NCBI RefSeq assembly: GCF_003344535.1
Contig: NZ_QPKS01000009.1
Coordinates: 62,001 to 126,000, forward strand
Source: Exiguobacterium flavidum
Lineage (GTDB): Bacteria; Bacillota; Bacilli; Exiguobacteriales; Exiguobacteriaceae
Reading direction: 5' to 3'
DNA: 64,000 bases
Below the pieces are notes generated by a model, which did not search any database, had not been told where the DNA came from, and worked only from the letters and a program-made list of their open reading frames with translations. This document shows positions 7,358 to 16,539 of the stretch, one piece after another; the stretch's first letter is position 1, and each line of letters opens with the position of its first letter. A program made the translations under genes and the position numbers.

Positions 7358-8220
7358 TCGGACACCTCAGTTCTCTTCGAATTCTCGTTCAGGAAGACGG
7401 CCGTCTCGTCGAACACCTTCCGTGCGCCCCTGCCTATCCAAATCAAATGCCCCCATCCGTCCACCTGGACGAGCCGTGCCGTCTCGACGGCACGCATGAC
7501 ACGCTCTGCATGGATGAACGGGACAGCCGCATCGTTGACGTCATGGAGGACGAGGACCGGACATGAGATACGCCGAAGCTCCTCCCCGATCGACGGGCGT
7601 TTTACATCAAGCAGGAAACCTCGCCCTGAACGCTGTCTGGTGATCATCCGGCTAAACGCCGCCAAGTCAGAAGGATCGATCTTCTCCAGCACCTCTTGCG
7701 TCGTCAATTTGCTGAAGGACTGTGCCATCTGCTTAAAGAGCGCGCGCGGAGCGAATCGGGCATAGAGGCCAAGCAGCTTCCATATGTATCGTTCCGTCAC
7801 CGGATGAAATAGAAGGTGCGCCGCCCGGTACTCCTTGTCGTACGGCGTGAGCCAGACACCTGTCACGGCCGACTGAAGAATGAGCGAGCTGATTCGTTCC
7901 GGCCGCGCCGCTGCCAGACGGATGCCGGACGGTCCGCCTGCCGAGATTGCGATGACGGCTACCTGTCGAATGTGCAGGCAATCGAGCAGATTCGCATAAT
8001 GAGCAGTTTCATCTTCCGGCGTCATCAACGAGGTCACCCCGTATCCTGGCCGATTGGGTGTAATGACGGAAAAGCCCGCTTCGACCAGTTCATCCACACC
8101 GAACTCCTCGTCCCAGTTCGAGTGACCGCCATGCAAGAGCAGAACAGGATCTCCCTCTCCACGGATGCTGTAGCTCAGCTTCTTCCCGTTCCATTCAAGC
8201 AGGTAACGACTTTCCTTCAT
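7354..8220 (-). CDS. Alpha/beta-fold hydrolase
   Basis: 288 residues. It has the oxyanion-hole motif LLLHGG (about 27-32), a nucleophile elbow AISAGG around residue 96 (the first Gly of GxSxG replaced by Ala), an acid in VLHDVNDAAVPF, and the catalytic His in DGWGHLIW near 256. The nucleophile Ser is intact, so it is probably active as an esterase, lipase or related hydrolase; the substrate is unknown. The start is ATG at 8220 with AAGGGGAGAAGG upstream. It is the third gene of the topB operon. Confidence 0.8.
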   Translation of the reverse strand: MKESRYLLEWNGKKLSYSIRGEGDPVLLLHGGHSNWDEEFGVDELVEAGFSVITPNRPGYGVTSLMTPEDETAHYANLLDCLHIRQVAVIAISAGGPSGIRLAAARPERISSLILQSAVTGVWLTPYDKEYRAAHLLFHPVTERYIWKLLGLYARFAPRALFKQMAQSFSKLTTQEVLEKIDPSDLAAFSRMITRQRSGRGFLLDVKRPSIGEELRRISCPVLVLHDVNDAAVPFIHAERVMRAVETARLVQVDGWGHLIWIGRGARKVFDETAVFLNENSKRTEVSE

Positions 8221-8232
8221 CTCCTTCTCCCC

Positions 8233-8658
8233 TTATCTGTTCGTCTCACTGATTTCAGCATGATACCAGTCTTCGACGAAAAGACGCTCCGTCCCTGTCT
8301 CGATCGCGTAAGAAAATAAGACGTCGAACTCGCCTTGCGTGACGATCGGGATCGTCAATTCAATCAGGAGTCCCCGGAGCTCATCCGTCATCTTCCCGGA
8401 ATAATGGACGAATCCGTCTTCGCGCGTCTCTCTTTCCTCCAAATAAGGCAGCAGCAAGTCCTTGCCATAGGATTGCGGATCATCGACGACGATCGCCTCG
8501 ACGCCAAACAGCTCCTCTGCTTCCGCGATCACACTCTCCGCCTGTCCGTGGTCATCGATCGCGTCCGGGAACCAGACGGAAAACGTCCTCCCCTCCTTGA
8601 TGAACCGTTCAAGTACGGGCAAGAAAGCCCGATTCTCAAGTATCTCCTGTCGCATCAT
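8233..8658 (-). CDS. Hypothetical acidic protein
   Basis: 141-residue soluble acidic protein with no membrane segment, signal peptide or motif I recognise. The ATG at 8658 follows the topB stop codon directly, so it is translated by re-initiation or through the AAAGGGGAA site inside topB. A second ATG lies one codon on. The next gene begins 12 bp downstream. Confidence 0.6.
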   Translation of the reverse strand: MMRQEILENRAFLPVLERFIKEGRTFSVWFPDAIDDHGQAESVIAEAEELFGVEAIVVDDPQSYGKDLLLPYLEERETREDGFVHYSGKMTDELRGLLIELTIPIVTQGEFDVLFSYAIETGTERLFVEDWYHAEISETNR

Positions 8659-10773
8659 TCATTCCCCTTTCGTGAATTCGAATTTCAGTTCCCCGTTCTC
8701 GAGATAGAGCATCGCAAGGAAGCTCCGTCCGTTCTTCTTCATCTCGAGCGGCTTCGTCTTGTTGCCCTCGAGTATCTTTTTCGCTTCCGTCATGTTGACC
8801 TTCGCCCCGAGGATCGTCTTCGGAAGCGTAAAGCCGCAGTTCGTCTTCTGGTAGCCGGCGCAGCCATAGAACTTTCCACGGTCCAGCACCTGCTCCTTGC
8901 ACCGCGGGCAGACGCCGACCGGCTTGTTCGTCGCCTTCGCGCGTGTCTTGACGGGGACGCTCGACGGATCGACCTCGAGCTGTCCGATTCGCTCCTGCGC
9001 GTCGACGACGAGATGAGCGGACAACTTCTTCGCCTGCTCGATGAACTGGGCGGCAGAAGCCTCACCTTTGCCGATCTGATCAAGCCGCGACTCCCATTTC
9101 GCCGTCATCTCAGGTGAGGCGAGAATGCTCCCGCGGACGGCGTCGATCAGGACGCGTGCCTTTGGCGTCGGATGGATTTCCTTCTTCTTGACCGTGATGT
9201 AGCTGCGCTTCTTCAATCCGTCGATGATGCCTGCGCGCGTCGCTTCCGTACCGAGCCCTTCGACTTCCTTCATGATCGCCTGCAGCTCGTCCTCGAGCAA
9301 CTTACCTGCCGTCTTCATCCCGAGAATGAGCGTCCCTTCCGTGTAGCGTTTCGGCGGCTCCGTCTCCTTCTCAAGCAGCTTCGCACCTTTGATCCTGACA
9401 GTCTGCCCCATTTCGAGTGGCGGGAGCTCGACCTCCTTCGACTCGATACCGAGCACCGTCTTGAATCCCGGATCGAGCGTCCGGCTGCCGCGCGTCAAGA
9501 AACTATCCATCTCGCGCTTCGTGACGACCTCGGTCTTCATCGTTCGTGCGTCCGGTGCGAATGCAGCGAGGAAACGGCGGATGATCAAGTCATAGACGCT
9601 CGCTTCCTTCCCGCTCAGACGGGCGACGGCTCCAGCCTCCTCCGTCGGGATGATCGCATAGTGATCGCTGACCTTCGCCGGATTGACATAGCGTTTGTCG
9701 TTCGTGATGTTCTTCTTTACGAGCGAGGATAGATCCGCATAGGCCTCCTGCTTGAGCAGCCTGGAGAGAACCGTCGGGAATTGACTCGCTTCCTCCTTCG
9801 TGACGAAGGAAGAGTCCGTCCGGGGATAGCTGATCCATCCCTTCATGTAGAGTTTTTGCGCGATGTCGAGCGTCTCCTTCGCACCGAGACCGAAGCGTCT
9901 GCTTGCTTCCGTCTGCAAAAGTGACAGGCTGAACCAGAACGGCGGCTTCTCTTGTTGCTCCTTCTGCTCGACTGACGCGACGACACCCTCTCCCTTCGTC
10001 CGTTCGACGATCGCCTCCGCCTCCTTACGGTCCGACAGCTTCGTCTCCTTCTTGTTCTTGAAGTACTTTCCTTTATAGCCGGTGAACGTCGCTTCGACTT
10101 CATAGAACGTCTCAGGCTTGAACTGCTCGATTTGCCGCTCCCGTTCGACGATCAGAGCGAGTGTCGGCGTCTGGACGCGGCCGAGTGAGAAGACATCACT
10201 GATTCCCTTTTTCTTCAGCAGGGTCGTGTAGGCCCGGGACGCGTTCATTCCGATCAGCCAGTCGGCGCACGCCCGGCTCATCGCCTCGTGGAAGATGTTC
10301 TCCGTTTCGCTCCCCTCGAGCAGGTTCGCGAATCCGTGATCGACCGCTTGCGGGGTCAGACTCGAAATCCAGAGACGCTTGATTGGTTTCGTCGACTGGG
10401 CAAGACGCAAAATCAGCCGTACGATTGCCTCTCCCTCCCGCTCGGCATCAGATGCTATAATGATAGACGATGTGTCACGGTCATGAATCAGCTTCTTGAT
10501 CACCTGATAAGCCGCGCTTTTTCCACGCGCCAGTTTGTAGTCGAAGCGTTCCGGGATGATCGGAAGATGTTCGTAGTTCCAGCGTTTCCACTTCGCGTCG
10601 TAATGGGCCGGCTCCTGCAGCTCACACAGGTGCCCGATCGCCCAGGCGAGCCGCGCTCCTTTTGGAAAGCGTTCGCACGGCTTGATTTCGATGTATCCTT
10701 CTCTTTTAGCTGACGGATATGGTGCTGCCAGCTTTTCTGCTTGTTTCGGTTTCTCTGCGATGATCAACTGCAC
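8659..10773 (-). CDS. topB: DNA topoisomerase III
   Basis: Type IA topoisomerase of 704 residues, close to the length of Bacillus TopB. The Toprim domain begins at residue 1 (LIIAEKPKQAEKLA) and carries the acidic SDAEREGE motif near 108-115. The catalytic tyrosine is Y316 in ISYPRTDSS. A C4 zinc-ribbon-like motif (CPRC ... C ... NCGF) near residues 618-645 is followed by a short C-terminal domain. The start is GTG at 10773 with AGAGGAT upstream. The enzyme relaxes negatively supercoiled DNA and decatenates replication and recombination intermediates. It heads an operon of unrelated small genes. Confidence 0.95.
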   Translation of the reverse strand: MQLIIAEKPKQAEKLAAPYPSAKREGYIEIKPCERFPKGARLAWAIGHLCELQEPAHYDAKWKRWNYEHLPIIPERFDYKLARGKSAAYQVIKKLIHDRDTSSIIIASDAEREGEAIVRLILRLAQSTKPIKRLWISSLTPQAVDHGFANLLEGSETENIFHEAMSRACADWLIGMNASRAYTTLLKKKGISDVFSLGRVQTPTLALIVERERQIEQFKPETFYEVEATFTGYKGKYFKNKKETKLSDRKEAEAIVERTKGEGVVASVEQKEQQEKPPFWFSLSLLQTEASRRFGLGAKETLDIAQKLYMKGWISYPRTDSSFVTKEEASQFPTVLSRLLKQEAYADLSSLVKKNITNDKRYVNPAKVSDHYAIIPTEEAGAVARLSGKEASVYDLIIRRFLAAFAPDARTMKTEVVTKREMDSFLTRGSRTLDPGFKTVLGIESKEVELPPLEMGQTVRIKGAKLLEKETEPPKRYTEGTLILGMKTAGKLLEDELQAIMKEVEGLGTEATRAGIIDGLKKRSYITVKKKEIHPTPKARVLIDAVRGSILASPEMTAKWESRLDQIGKGEASAAQFIEQAKKLSAHLVVDAQERIGQLEVDPSSVPVKTRAKATNKPVGVCPRCKEQVLDRGKFYGCAGYQKTNCGFTLPKTILGAKVNMTEAKKILEGNKTKPLEMKKNGRSFLAMLYLENGELKFEFTKGE

Positions 10774-10815
10774 GGTTCATCCTCTTTTCTCTCTAATCTA
10801 ACGTCGGAGGTCCAT

Positions 10816-11694
10816 ATGCCATACTTCACACTATTCGCCGCACTTTTCTTCATCTCGACATCAGCCATCTTCGTCAAATGGGCAACGACGCCGATCGAGG
10901 CGGTCGCCTTCTACCGCATGCTGTTCTCAGCGATGCTGCTGTTCCCGCTCATCCGGGTGAAGGAGATTCTGTCGCTCAGCGGCACGACCTTCCGTTATAT
11001 GTTCCTATCCGGCCTCTTGCTTGCCGGTCATTTTTGGCTCTGGTTCCTGTCTCTTGATTATACGACAGTCGCAAGCTCGACGCTCTTCGTAACCGCCAGC
11101 CCGATTTTCGTCCTGATCGGCAATGCCGTCTTCTTCAAGCAGCATCCGTCGAGGAAAGCACTGTTCTTCGTTGGTGTCGCGTTGCTCGGAGGCGGGCTCG
11201 TCGCTTACGGCGACATCGCGATCGGTCCGCGCGCCTTGATCGGTGACGGCCTCGCGCTGCTTGCGACGATTCTCGTCGCCGGCTACTGGCTGCTCGGACA
11301 GCACGTCCGGACGAGCGTCTCGACGAACACCTACTCGTTCATCGTCTACGCCGTCGCGACAGGCGCGCTGCTGCTGTTCTCGCTTACGAAGTCGGTGAAT
11401 CTCGTCGAAGCGTTCAAAGTCGACTGGAAGCTTTACGTCCTGCTCGCCGTCTTCCCGACCTTGCTCGGACACAACCTGTTCAACTGGGCGCTGTCGCGGG
11501 TCAGTGCGAGCATCGTCAGCATCACGATCCTCGGTGAAGCCGTCTGGGGCATGATCTTCGGCTACTACCTGTTCGACGAGTCGCTGACGATGATCCAGAT
11601 CACCGGAGCGTCGCTGCTCCTGATCGGCATCGGTTTGTTCCTTCGCCGGAACGAGAAAGATATCCGGATGCAGATCGAGCGAAGAGGCGCTTGA
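10816..11694 (+). CDS. EamA/DMT-family transporter
   Basis: Ten-segment drug/metabolite transporter of 292 residues with two EamA repeats (about 1-135 and 150-285). The start is ATG at 10816 with CGGAGG 8 nt upstream. An in-frame start 25 codons earlier would run into the divergent topB and lacks a binding site. EamA proteins export amino acids, metabolites or drugs; the substrate here is unknown. The gene is monocistronic and is followed by a terminator. Confidence 0.85.
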   Translation: MPYFTLFAALFFISTSAIFVKWATTPIEAVAFYRMLFSAMLLFPLIRVKEILSLSGTTFRYMFLSGLLLAGHFWLWFLSLDYTTVASSTLFVTASPIFVLIGNAVFFKQHPSRKALFFVGVALLGGGLVAYGDIAIGPRALIGDGLALLATILVAGYWLLGQHVRTSVSTNTYSFIVYAVATGALLLFSLTKSVNLVEAFKVDWKLYVLLAVFPTLLGHNLFNWALSRVSASIVSITILGEAVWGMIFGYYLFDESLTMIQITGASLLLIGIGLFLRRNEKDIRMQIERRGA

Positions 11695-11704
11695 ATGCAC
11701 GATG

Positions 11705-11740
11705 AAAGGCACGGAACTCCGACAGGTTCCCGTGCCTTTT
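11705..11740 (+). terminator. Intrinsic terminator after EamA gene
   Basis: Stem AAAGGCACGG(G)AAC pairing with GTTCCCGTGCCTTT, with one bulged base, followed by T residues. Confidence 0.85.
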
Positions 11741-11818
11741 ACTGTTCATGGAGTACAGAACGTACATAGGTTGAGCGCCAACCGCTCTCATCTTCTTTTT
11801 CTTGAACGACTCCCGTGC

Positions 11819-11847
11819 AAAAAAAACGTCTCCCAGATGGAAGACGC
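11819..11847 (-). terminator. Intrinsic terminator of the ABC exporter operon
   Basis: Read on the minus strand, CGTCTTCC-ATCT-GGGAGACG is followed by eight T residues. It lies about 65 bp after the permease stop. Confidence 0.8.
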
Positions 11848-11910
11848 TTTCGACTCATTCACACTATCCAAAGAAATCGAGAGTGGCTTGTAAGAATATG
11901 ACGTGAAGCG

Positions 11911-14900
11911 TTATCTGTCAGGCAACTCGATTTTCACGGTGTAACTTTTCGCGAATGCATCACCGAGCGCATAGAGGACGGCTACTTCTTCATTCTCTGG
12001 CAACTCATAGATCAATTCTACGATTGATTCATGCGGCGGTATATACTTGTGTGTTTCACTCCATGCTTTTTTATTTTTGTTAACGAAATCGACCGGCGTA
12101 TATTCTTTGCCATCCTTCGTCGTCAATGTGAACCCGAACGGGCGGTAATAGGGTCCGACCCCTTCTTCGTCACCTGGCTTTAATGGGATTTGAAGCTTCG
12201 TCGCGACAGTCCAGTATTGTTTCCCGTCTCTTGCTTCAAGACGCTTAGGATGTCCGGCTCGCACAGCCGCAACCTTGAATTCATCATCCGCGTGCAACGG
12301 ATCCCCGAAATAGGTTTTGATCGCTCCTTTTTCCATGATTTGATCAATTTTGTCCTTCGACACCTTTTGTTCCTGCTTTTTCGCTTCCCCTTTCAAGTCC
12401 TTAAGCTTCGTACCGGTCGTGACGACGTCCGCCTTCTCGCTGACCGTTGCCTGTTCTACTTTCTGCTCAGCTGGCGGGGCAGCGAACAGGAAGAGACCGA
12501 TGATTGAAGCGATGAGCAGCGTCGCCGTCGCACCGAGCGCGACACGGAAGCGTTTCTCGGTTGCGCGCGTGTTGACGACACTGCTGCCGATCGCCTCGTT
12601 CGGCGTGATCCGGACGGCCCGTTCTGCCGGGAGCAGCGCGCCGAGCGTTCCGGTGATGACCGGGATCAATACCGTCAAGCCGAGGAACCAGAGCTCGGCG
12701 AGCGGGAATTTCCCGTAGATCTGGTAGATGAGGAGGAAGGCGACGGCAAGGCCGATCACGCCGGCGAGCAATCCTGTCATCGCCCCTTCAAGCAGGACAA
12801 GTTTACGGATCATCCCGTTCCGCCAGCCCATCGCCTTCATGACAGCGAGCTGCGCTTTTCGTTCCGCGACATTCTGCCACATGATCTCGGTCGTGGTCAA
12901 AATCGCGATCAGCAAGGCGACGCCCATCGCGACGTAGTGCATCGTCCCGACCTCAAGCGCGACGAACTCACCGATCCACGACGCATAGAGGACGCCCTTC
13001 AATCGGAACGTCACGAAGAGGAAGAAGCCGAACAGACTCGTCGGAAGGGCGATTGCGACGATAGACAGCAACGTCCGCTGCCAGTAGGTCGCGAGCTGGT
13101 TAACGCTCATCCCGAGAATCGATGTAGCGCCGACCATCCGCCGACCCTTAGTCACCTCTCCTGAACGCATCGACTCGTACGGCTGGATCCTACTGACGAG
13201 CCGGATCGGCACAAGCGTTCCGAGCCAGTAGATGAACAGTCCGCTCAGCCCAATCAGAATCACGCGCAGAAGCGACGTCGAGCCTTCCGCCGTCAACAGG
13301 AACGATCCGAGGATCGCCCAGGAGATCAGCGCGACGACCGTCCCGAGAATCGTCGCCTCGAGGAACAGGAGCCTAGACAGCTGACTCGGACGCCAGCCGA
13401 GCGAGAGCAAGATCGCGAACTCCTTCTTCCGTGCATAGAGCATTATGATGTTCGAGCTGAAGACGTAGACGATCGCGACGAGGATGACACTTGCGACGAC
13501 ACCCGTCATCCCGACCTTCGCCTCCTTGAAGATCGAGATCGACGAACCGATCTTGATCCACGGCTGTTGCACCCATCCGAGTGCCTTCCCTTTCTCAAGT
13601 CCAGGCAAGTATGTCAAGGCATACTGCGGCGAGGAACCGAGCGTGACGTCGGTAATCAGTCCGGTTTCCCGTTCGATTTCCTGCGCGACTTCCTGAAGCT
13701 TCGCCTCGCTCGCCTCGTTCAAGACATCGACGCCCGCGACGTTGATGCGGATAGCCGAGATCGCTTTCTCACCGCGGATTTTGAAGGCCGCGTCGAGCGT
13801 CGTCAGCAGTGCCGGCGGTTTCGTCAGGAAATCGTACATATTGTTCGTCGGTTTGACCGTGACAGCCGGATTGACCGGCCGATCGTTCGCATCCATCACC
13901 CAGTCCGCCTTGGCCGGGTAGTAGGTCTCCATCGGCAGTTCCGTCAGCGGATCCTTCGACATCGACAGTTTCGCCGGGTCGAAGACACCGATGTAGTTCG
14001 TCTTCAGCTTCGGCCATTTGCTGCTGTCCTCTGAGAAGAGGTTCGCTTTTCGGTACATGCTCCTGACGCGCAAGAGCGACTCCTTCGACACCTCATACGG
14101 CTTTACTTGATAGCTGTAGGGCCAGCGCTCCGGGAACGGGCTTGCGACCGGTTGAAAATCGACTGGTGACGGTTTCGTCGGCATCCACTGGAAATCCCGA
14201 TTTTGTGTCGTATCGAGCGTCTCCCCTTTCAGGATTTGTCCGGTGAGACGCTCATGCACTTGCGTCGTCGTGAAGCGATACGTCTTCGCTTCCTTCGCCG
14301 GAAGCGTGTCGAGATACTTCTCAGCACCCTTTTTCTGGATATCTACGACGGTCTCCTGCATCGAGTCGTCCTTCAGCGGAATGTCGACCTTCTCGAAACG
14401 ATACGTGATCTTGGAGTCGACATATTGTTTGCTGCTGACGATGACCGGGATCGAGACGATCTCTTCGCTGTTTATTTCCGCTACGTCCTCTCGGCTGAAG
14501 TACCGGCTCGTCCCCGTCTTCTTGATCGCTTCGTCAACCCCGACGAGCTGTGCTTCCGCCTCGGGATCGATTCCTGCGATCATCGTGTCACTGCCGTACT
14601 GGAGCAGGAACGGCTCGCCTATTCTTTGAGGAGAGACTCCTGCGTTCGTCGCGTCTCCACTCGGCTCCCAGCCGACCGCGATGTAGTGGATGTACGAAAA
14701 TCCTTCATCTTTCAAACCGGTGTCCGTCTTCTCGGAGATTTTTACCCGGTAGATGCCCGGCTGGTCGAACTTGTGCTCTCCCGGGACGGCGTCCATGTTG
14801 AGCGCACCGATCATCGCGATCGGTGCAGCGACTTCGACATTTTCGATTTTTTTGATTTTTTCGTACTGCTCCATCGTGATACCGCCGTCAAGGCCGCTCA

Positions 14901-15138
14901 TGTAGTTCGGCTCGAGCAGCTTCAGCTTCTCGGTCGCGCTCCTGCTTCCGGGAGGTCGTACGATCAGATCGTACGAGGCATCCCACCGCTTTTGGAGCTC
15001 GTTGACGACCGTCCCGTTGTTCGCCTGCGTGATGCCGACGAGATAGCTGAGCCCCGTGCTGACGATCAGCATGCCGACGAGCAGCAGGATGAAGCGCTCC
15101 TTGTTCCGCCACCAGGAATTCCAGATGAACTTAAGCAT
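11911..15138 (-). CDS. Large FtsX/MacB-type ABC transporter permease
   Basis: 1075 residues, much longer than MacB. TM1 is at about 15-36. A very large extracytoplasmic domain (about 37-560) is followed by an FtsX-like bundle (about 560-690), a further segment near 715-740 and a second FtsX bundle (about 765-885). A last membrane segment near 905-925 leads to an unusual extracytoplasmic C-terminal domain of about 150 residues ending at the stop. Such permeases couple cytoplasmic ATP hydrolysis to mechanical work outside the membrane, for example peptide or lipoprotein export or autolysin control. It overlaps its ATPase gene by 8 bp. The substrate is unknown. Confidence 0.82.
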   Translation of the reverse strand: MLKFIWNSWWRNKERFILLLVGMLIVSTGLSYLVGITQANNGTVVNELQKRWDASYDLIVRPPGSRSATEKLKLLEPNYMSGLDGGITMEQYEKIKKIENVEVAAPIAMIGALNMDAVPGEHKFDQPGIYRVKISEKTDTGLKDEGFSYIHYIAVGWEPSGDATNAGVSPQRIGEPFLLQYGSDTMIAGIDPEAEAQLVGVDEAIKKTGTSRYFSREDVAEINSEEIVSIPVIVSSKQYVDSKITYRFEKVDIPLKDDSMQETVVDIQKKGAEKYLDTLPAKEAKTYRFTTTQVHERLTGQILKGETLDTTQNRDFQWMPTKPSPVDFQPVASPFPERWPYSYQVKPYEVSKESLLRVRSMYRKANLFSEDSSKWPKLKTNYIGVFDPAKLSMSKDPLTELPMETYYPAKADWVMDANDRPVNPAVTVKPTNNMYDFLTKPPALLTTLDAAFKIRGEKAISAIRINVAGVDVLNEASEAKLQEVAQEIERETGLITDVTLGSSPQYALTYLPGLEKGKALGWVQQPWIKIGSSISIFKEAKVGMTGVVASVILVAIVYVFSSNIIMLYARKKEFAILLSLGWRPSQLSRLLFLEATILGTVVALISWAILGSFLLTAEGSTSLLRVILIGLSGLFIYWLGTLVPIRLVSRIQPYESMRSGEVTKGRRMVGATSILGMSVNQLATYWQRTLLSIVAIALPTSLFGFFLFVTFRLKGVLYASWIGEFVALEVGTMHYVAMGVALLIAILTTTEIMWQNVAERKAQLAVMKAMGWRNGMIRKLVLLEGAMTGLLAGVIGLAVAFLLIYQIYGKFPLAELWFLGLTVLIPVITGTLGALLPAERAVRITPNEAIGSSVVNTRATEKRFRVALGATATLLIASIIGLFLFAAPPAEQKVEQATVSEKADVVTTGTKLKDLKGEAKKQEQKVSKDKIDQIMEKGAIKTYFGDPLHADDEFKVAAVRAGHPKRLEARDGKQYWTVATKLQIPLKPGDEEGVGPYYRPFGFTLTTKDGKEYTPVDFVNKNKKAWSETHKYIPPHESIVELIYELPENEEVAVLYALGDAFAKSYTVKIELPDR

Positions 15139-15826
15139 AGGCGATACCGCGCTTTACGCTGACGACGCGGCCGTCCCGCATCTCGATGACCTTCTCTGCC
15201 CGTTCGGCAAGTGACGGGTCATGCGTCACGAACAGGACACCGCATCCATTCTCCTTGTTCAATCGCATCAGCAGATCGAAGATGACCTCCCCGGTCTGCG
15301 TGTCGAGGTTTCCTGTCGGCTCGTCAGCAAGCAGCCATTTCGGTTCATGTACCAAGGCGCGTGCGACGGCGACCCGTTGCTGCTGACCGCCCGAGAGCTG
15401 TGACGGAAGGGAATGCGCCTTTTCCGCGAGGCCGACCTTTTGGAGCAAAGAAAGTGCCCGCTCCTCCTTGTCATACGGTACCTTCCTGCCGAACAGCGGT
15501 GCCATCACGTTCTCGAGCGTCGTCAACGTCGGGATGAGATGGAATTGCTGAAAGATGAAGCCGATGTTTTCGAAACGAAAGTCAGCAAGGCTTCTCGAAT
15601 CGAGACTCGACACAGCCTGACCGTCGAAACGAAGGACACCTGAAGTCGGCGTGTCAAGCGTGCCGATGATGCTCAGCAGCGTCGATTTACCGGATCCTGA
15701 AGGTCCGATGATCGACGTGAACTCCCCTTGCCCGAACTCGAGGTTGATGTTTTCAAGCGCTGCCGTCTTTACGTCCCCACTGTCGAAAACTTTTCCTATA
15801 CCTTCACAGACGAACGAATGACCCAT
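15131..15826 (-). CDS. MacB/LolD-type ABC transporter ATPase
   Basis: ATP-binding subunit with Walker [11 protein letters not shown]-loop FIFQQFHL, signature LSGGQQQR, Walker B WLLADEPTGNLD and H-loop VTHD. I chose ATG at 15826 (GGAT about 9 nt upstream) over an ATG 4 codons earlier that sits on the binding site; this gives 231 residues. The next gene, a large FtsX-type permease, overlaps its end by 8 bp, so the two form one exporter. Confidence 0.9.
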   Translation of the reverse strand: MGHSFVCEGIGKVFDSGDVKTAALENINLEFGQGEFTSIIGPSGSGKSTLLSIIGTLDTPTSGVLRFDGQAVSSLDSRSLADFRFENIGFIFQQFHLIPTLTTLENVMAPLFGRKVPYDKEERALSLLQKVGLAEKAHSLPSQLSGGQQQRVAVARALVHEPKWLLADEPTGNLDTQTGEVIFDLLMRLNKENGCGVLFVTHDPSLAERAEKVIEMRDGRVVSVKRGIAYA

Positions 15827-15936
15827 CACACAACACATCCTTTTCGAAGTTTAGCGAACTGATAGGATAGCTTTTCGTCAGTTTACACCAAACATTCTGA
15901 AAAAATGGCTTTTTTTGTAATTATTGTAAATGAAAT

Positions 15937-15967
15937 AATCCCCCACTCAACAAATCGAGTGGGGGAA
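15937..15967 (-). terminator. Intrinsic terminator of pgsA-like gene
   Basis: CCCCCACTC ... GAGTGGGGG, a 9-bp perfect stem with an 8-nt loop, with ATTATTT after it on the minus strand. It lies 20 bp past the stop at 15988. Confidence 0.75.
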
Positions 15968-15987
15968 TGATCCTGTTTGAGCATGCT

Positions 15988-16479
15988 TCAAATGACCGCG
16001 AGCCAGATAAGAATCTTGATCAAAAGTGGAACTTCCTGAACGATTCCGGCATCGACGAGGATGATCGTCAAAAAGAAGACGACGAACGCCAGAAAGTTGA
16101 ACGCCGTCTTCACTTTGCCGAACTTGAACGCAGACAAGATGACGCCTTCGGATGCTTTCTTCAACCGATAGACAGTCACGCCTACTTCCTTTGTGACGAT
16201 GTAGACGAGCGCTGCCCAGTGCAGGAAGCCGAGATCATAGACGACGAAGAAGACAAGAAACGACAGGAGCTTGTCCGCAATCGGATCGACGATCTTGCCG
16301 AAGTTCGAGACGGTCTCATATTTGCGGGCGAAGTAGCCGTCAGCCAGGTCGGAGAGCGTCGTCCATAAAAAGAGGAGGAAGAACGAGAGCGTCACTGTCC
16401 CTGATTCAAGATAGAGCAACAACAGGATCGCCGTGCCGATCAAACGACTGACGGTGATGATGTTCGCGACGTGTTTCAT
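15988..16479 (-). CDS. pgsA: CDP-alcohol phosphatidyltransferase, PgsA-like
   Basis: Membrane enzyme of 163 residues carrying the full CDP-alcohol phosphotransferase signature DGx2ARx8Gx3Dx3D (DGYFARKYETVSNFGKIVD followed by PIAD) near residues 41-63. PgsA makes phosphatidylglycerol phosphate from CDP-diacylglycerol and glycerol-3-phosphate. ATG at 16479 has a GGAGGGG site 4-5 nt upstream and is preferred to an in-frame TTG 5 codons earlier. It stands alone, not beside cinA/recA as pgsA often does in Bacilli, so it may be a paralogue. Confidence 0.8.
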   Translation of the reverse strand: MKHVANIITVSRLIGTAILLLLYLESGTVTLSFFLLFLWTTLSDLADGYFARKYETVSNFGKIVDPIADKLLSFLVFFVVYDLGFLHWAALVYIVTKEVGVTVYRLKKASEGVILSAFKFGKVKTAFNFLAFVVFFLTIILVDAGIVQEVPLLIKILIWLAVI

Positions 16480-16539
16480 GGCTCCCCTCCTCAATTCGTC
16501 TTCCCTTGTACTATACCCGCTTCACTTGCAGAGTCGTCC

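Noticed and set aside
11702-11893. 63-codon plus-strand ORF
   Set aside because: It begins within the terminator of the EamA gene, overlaps a second terminator and has no ribosome site.
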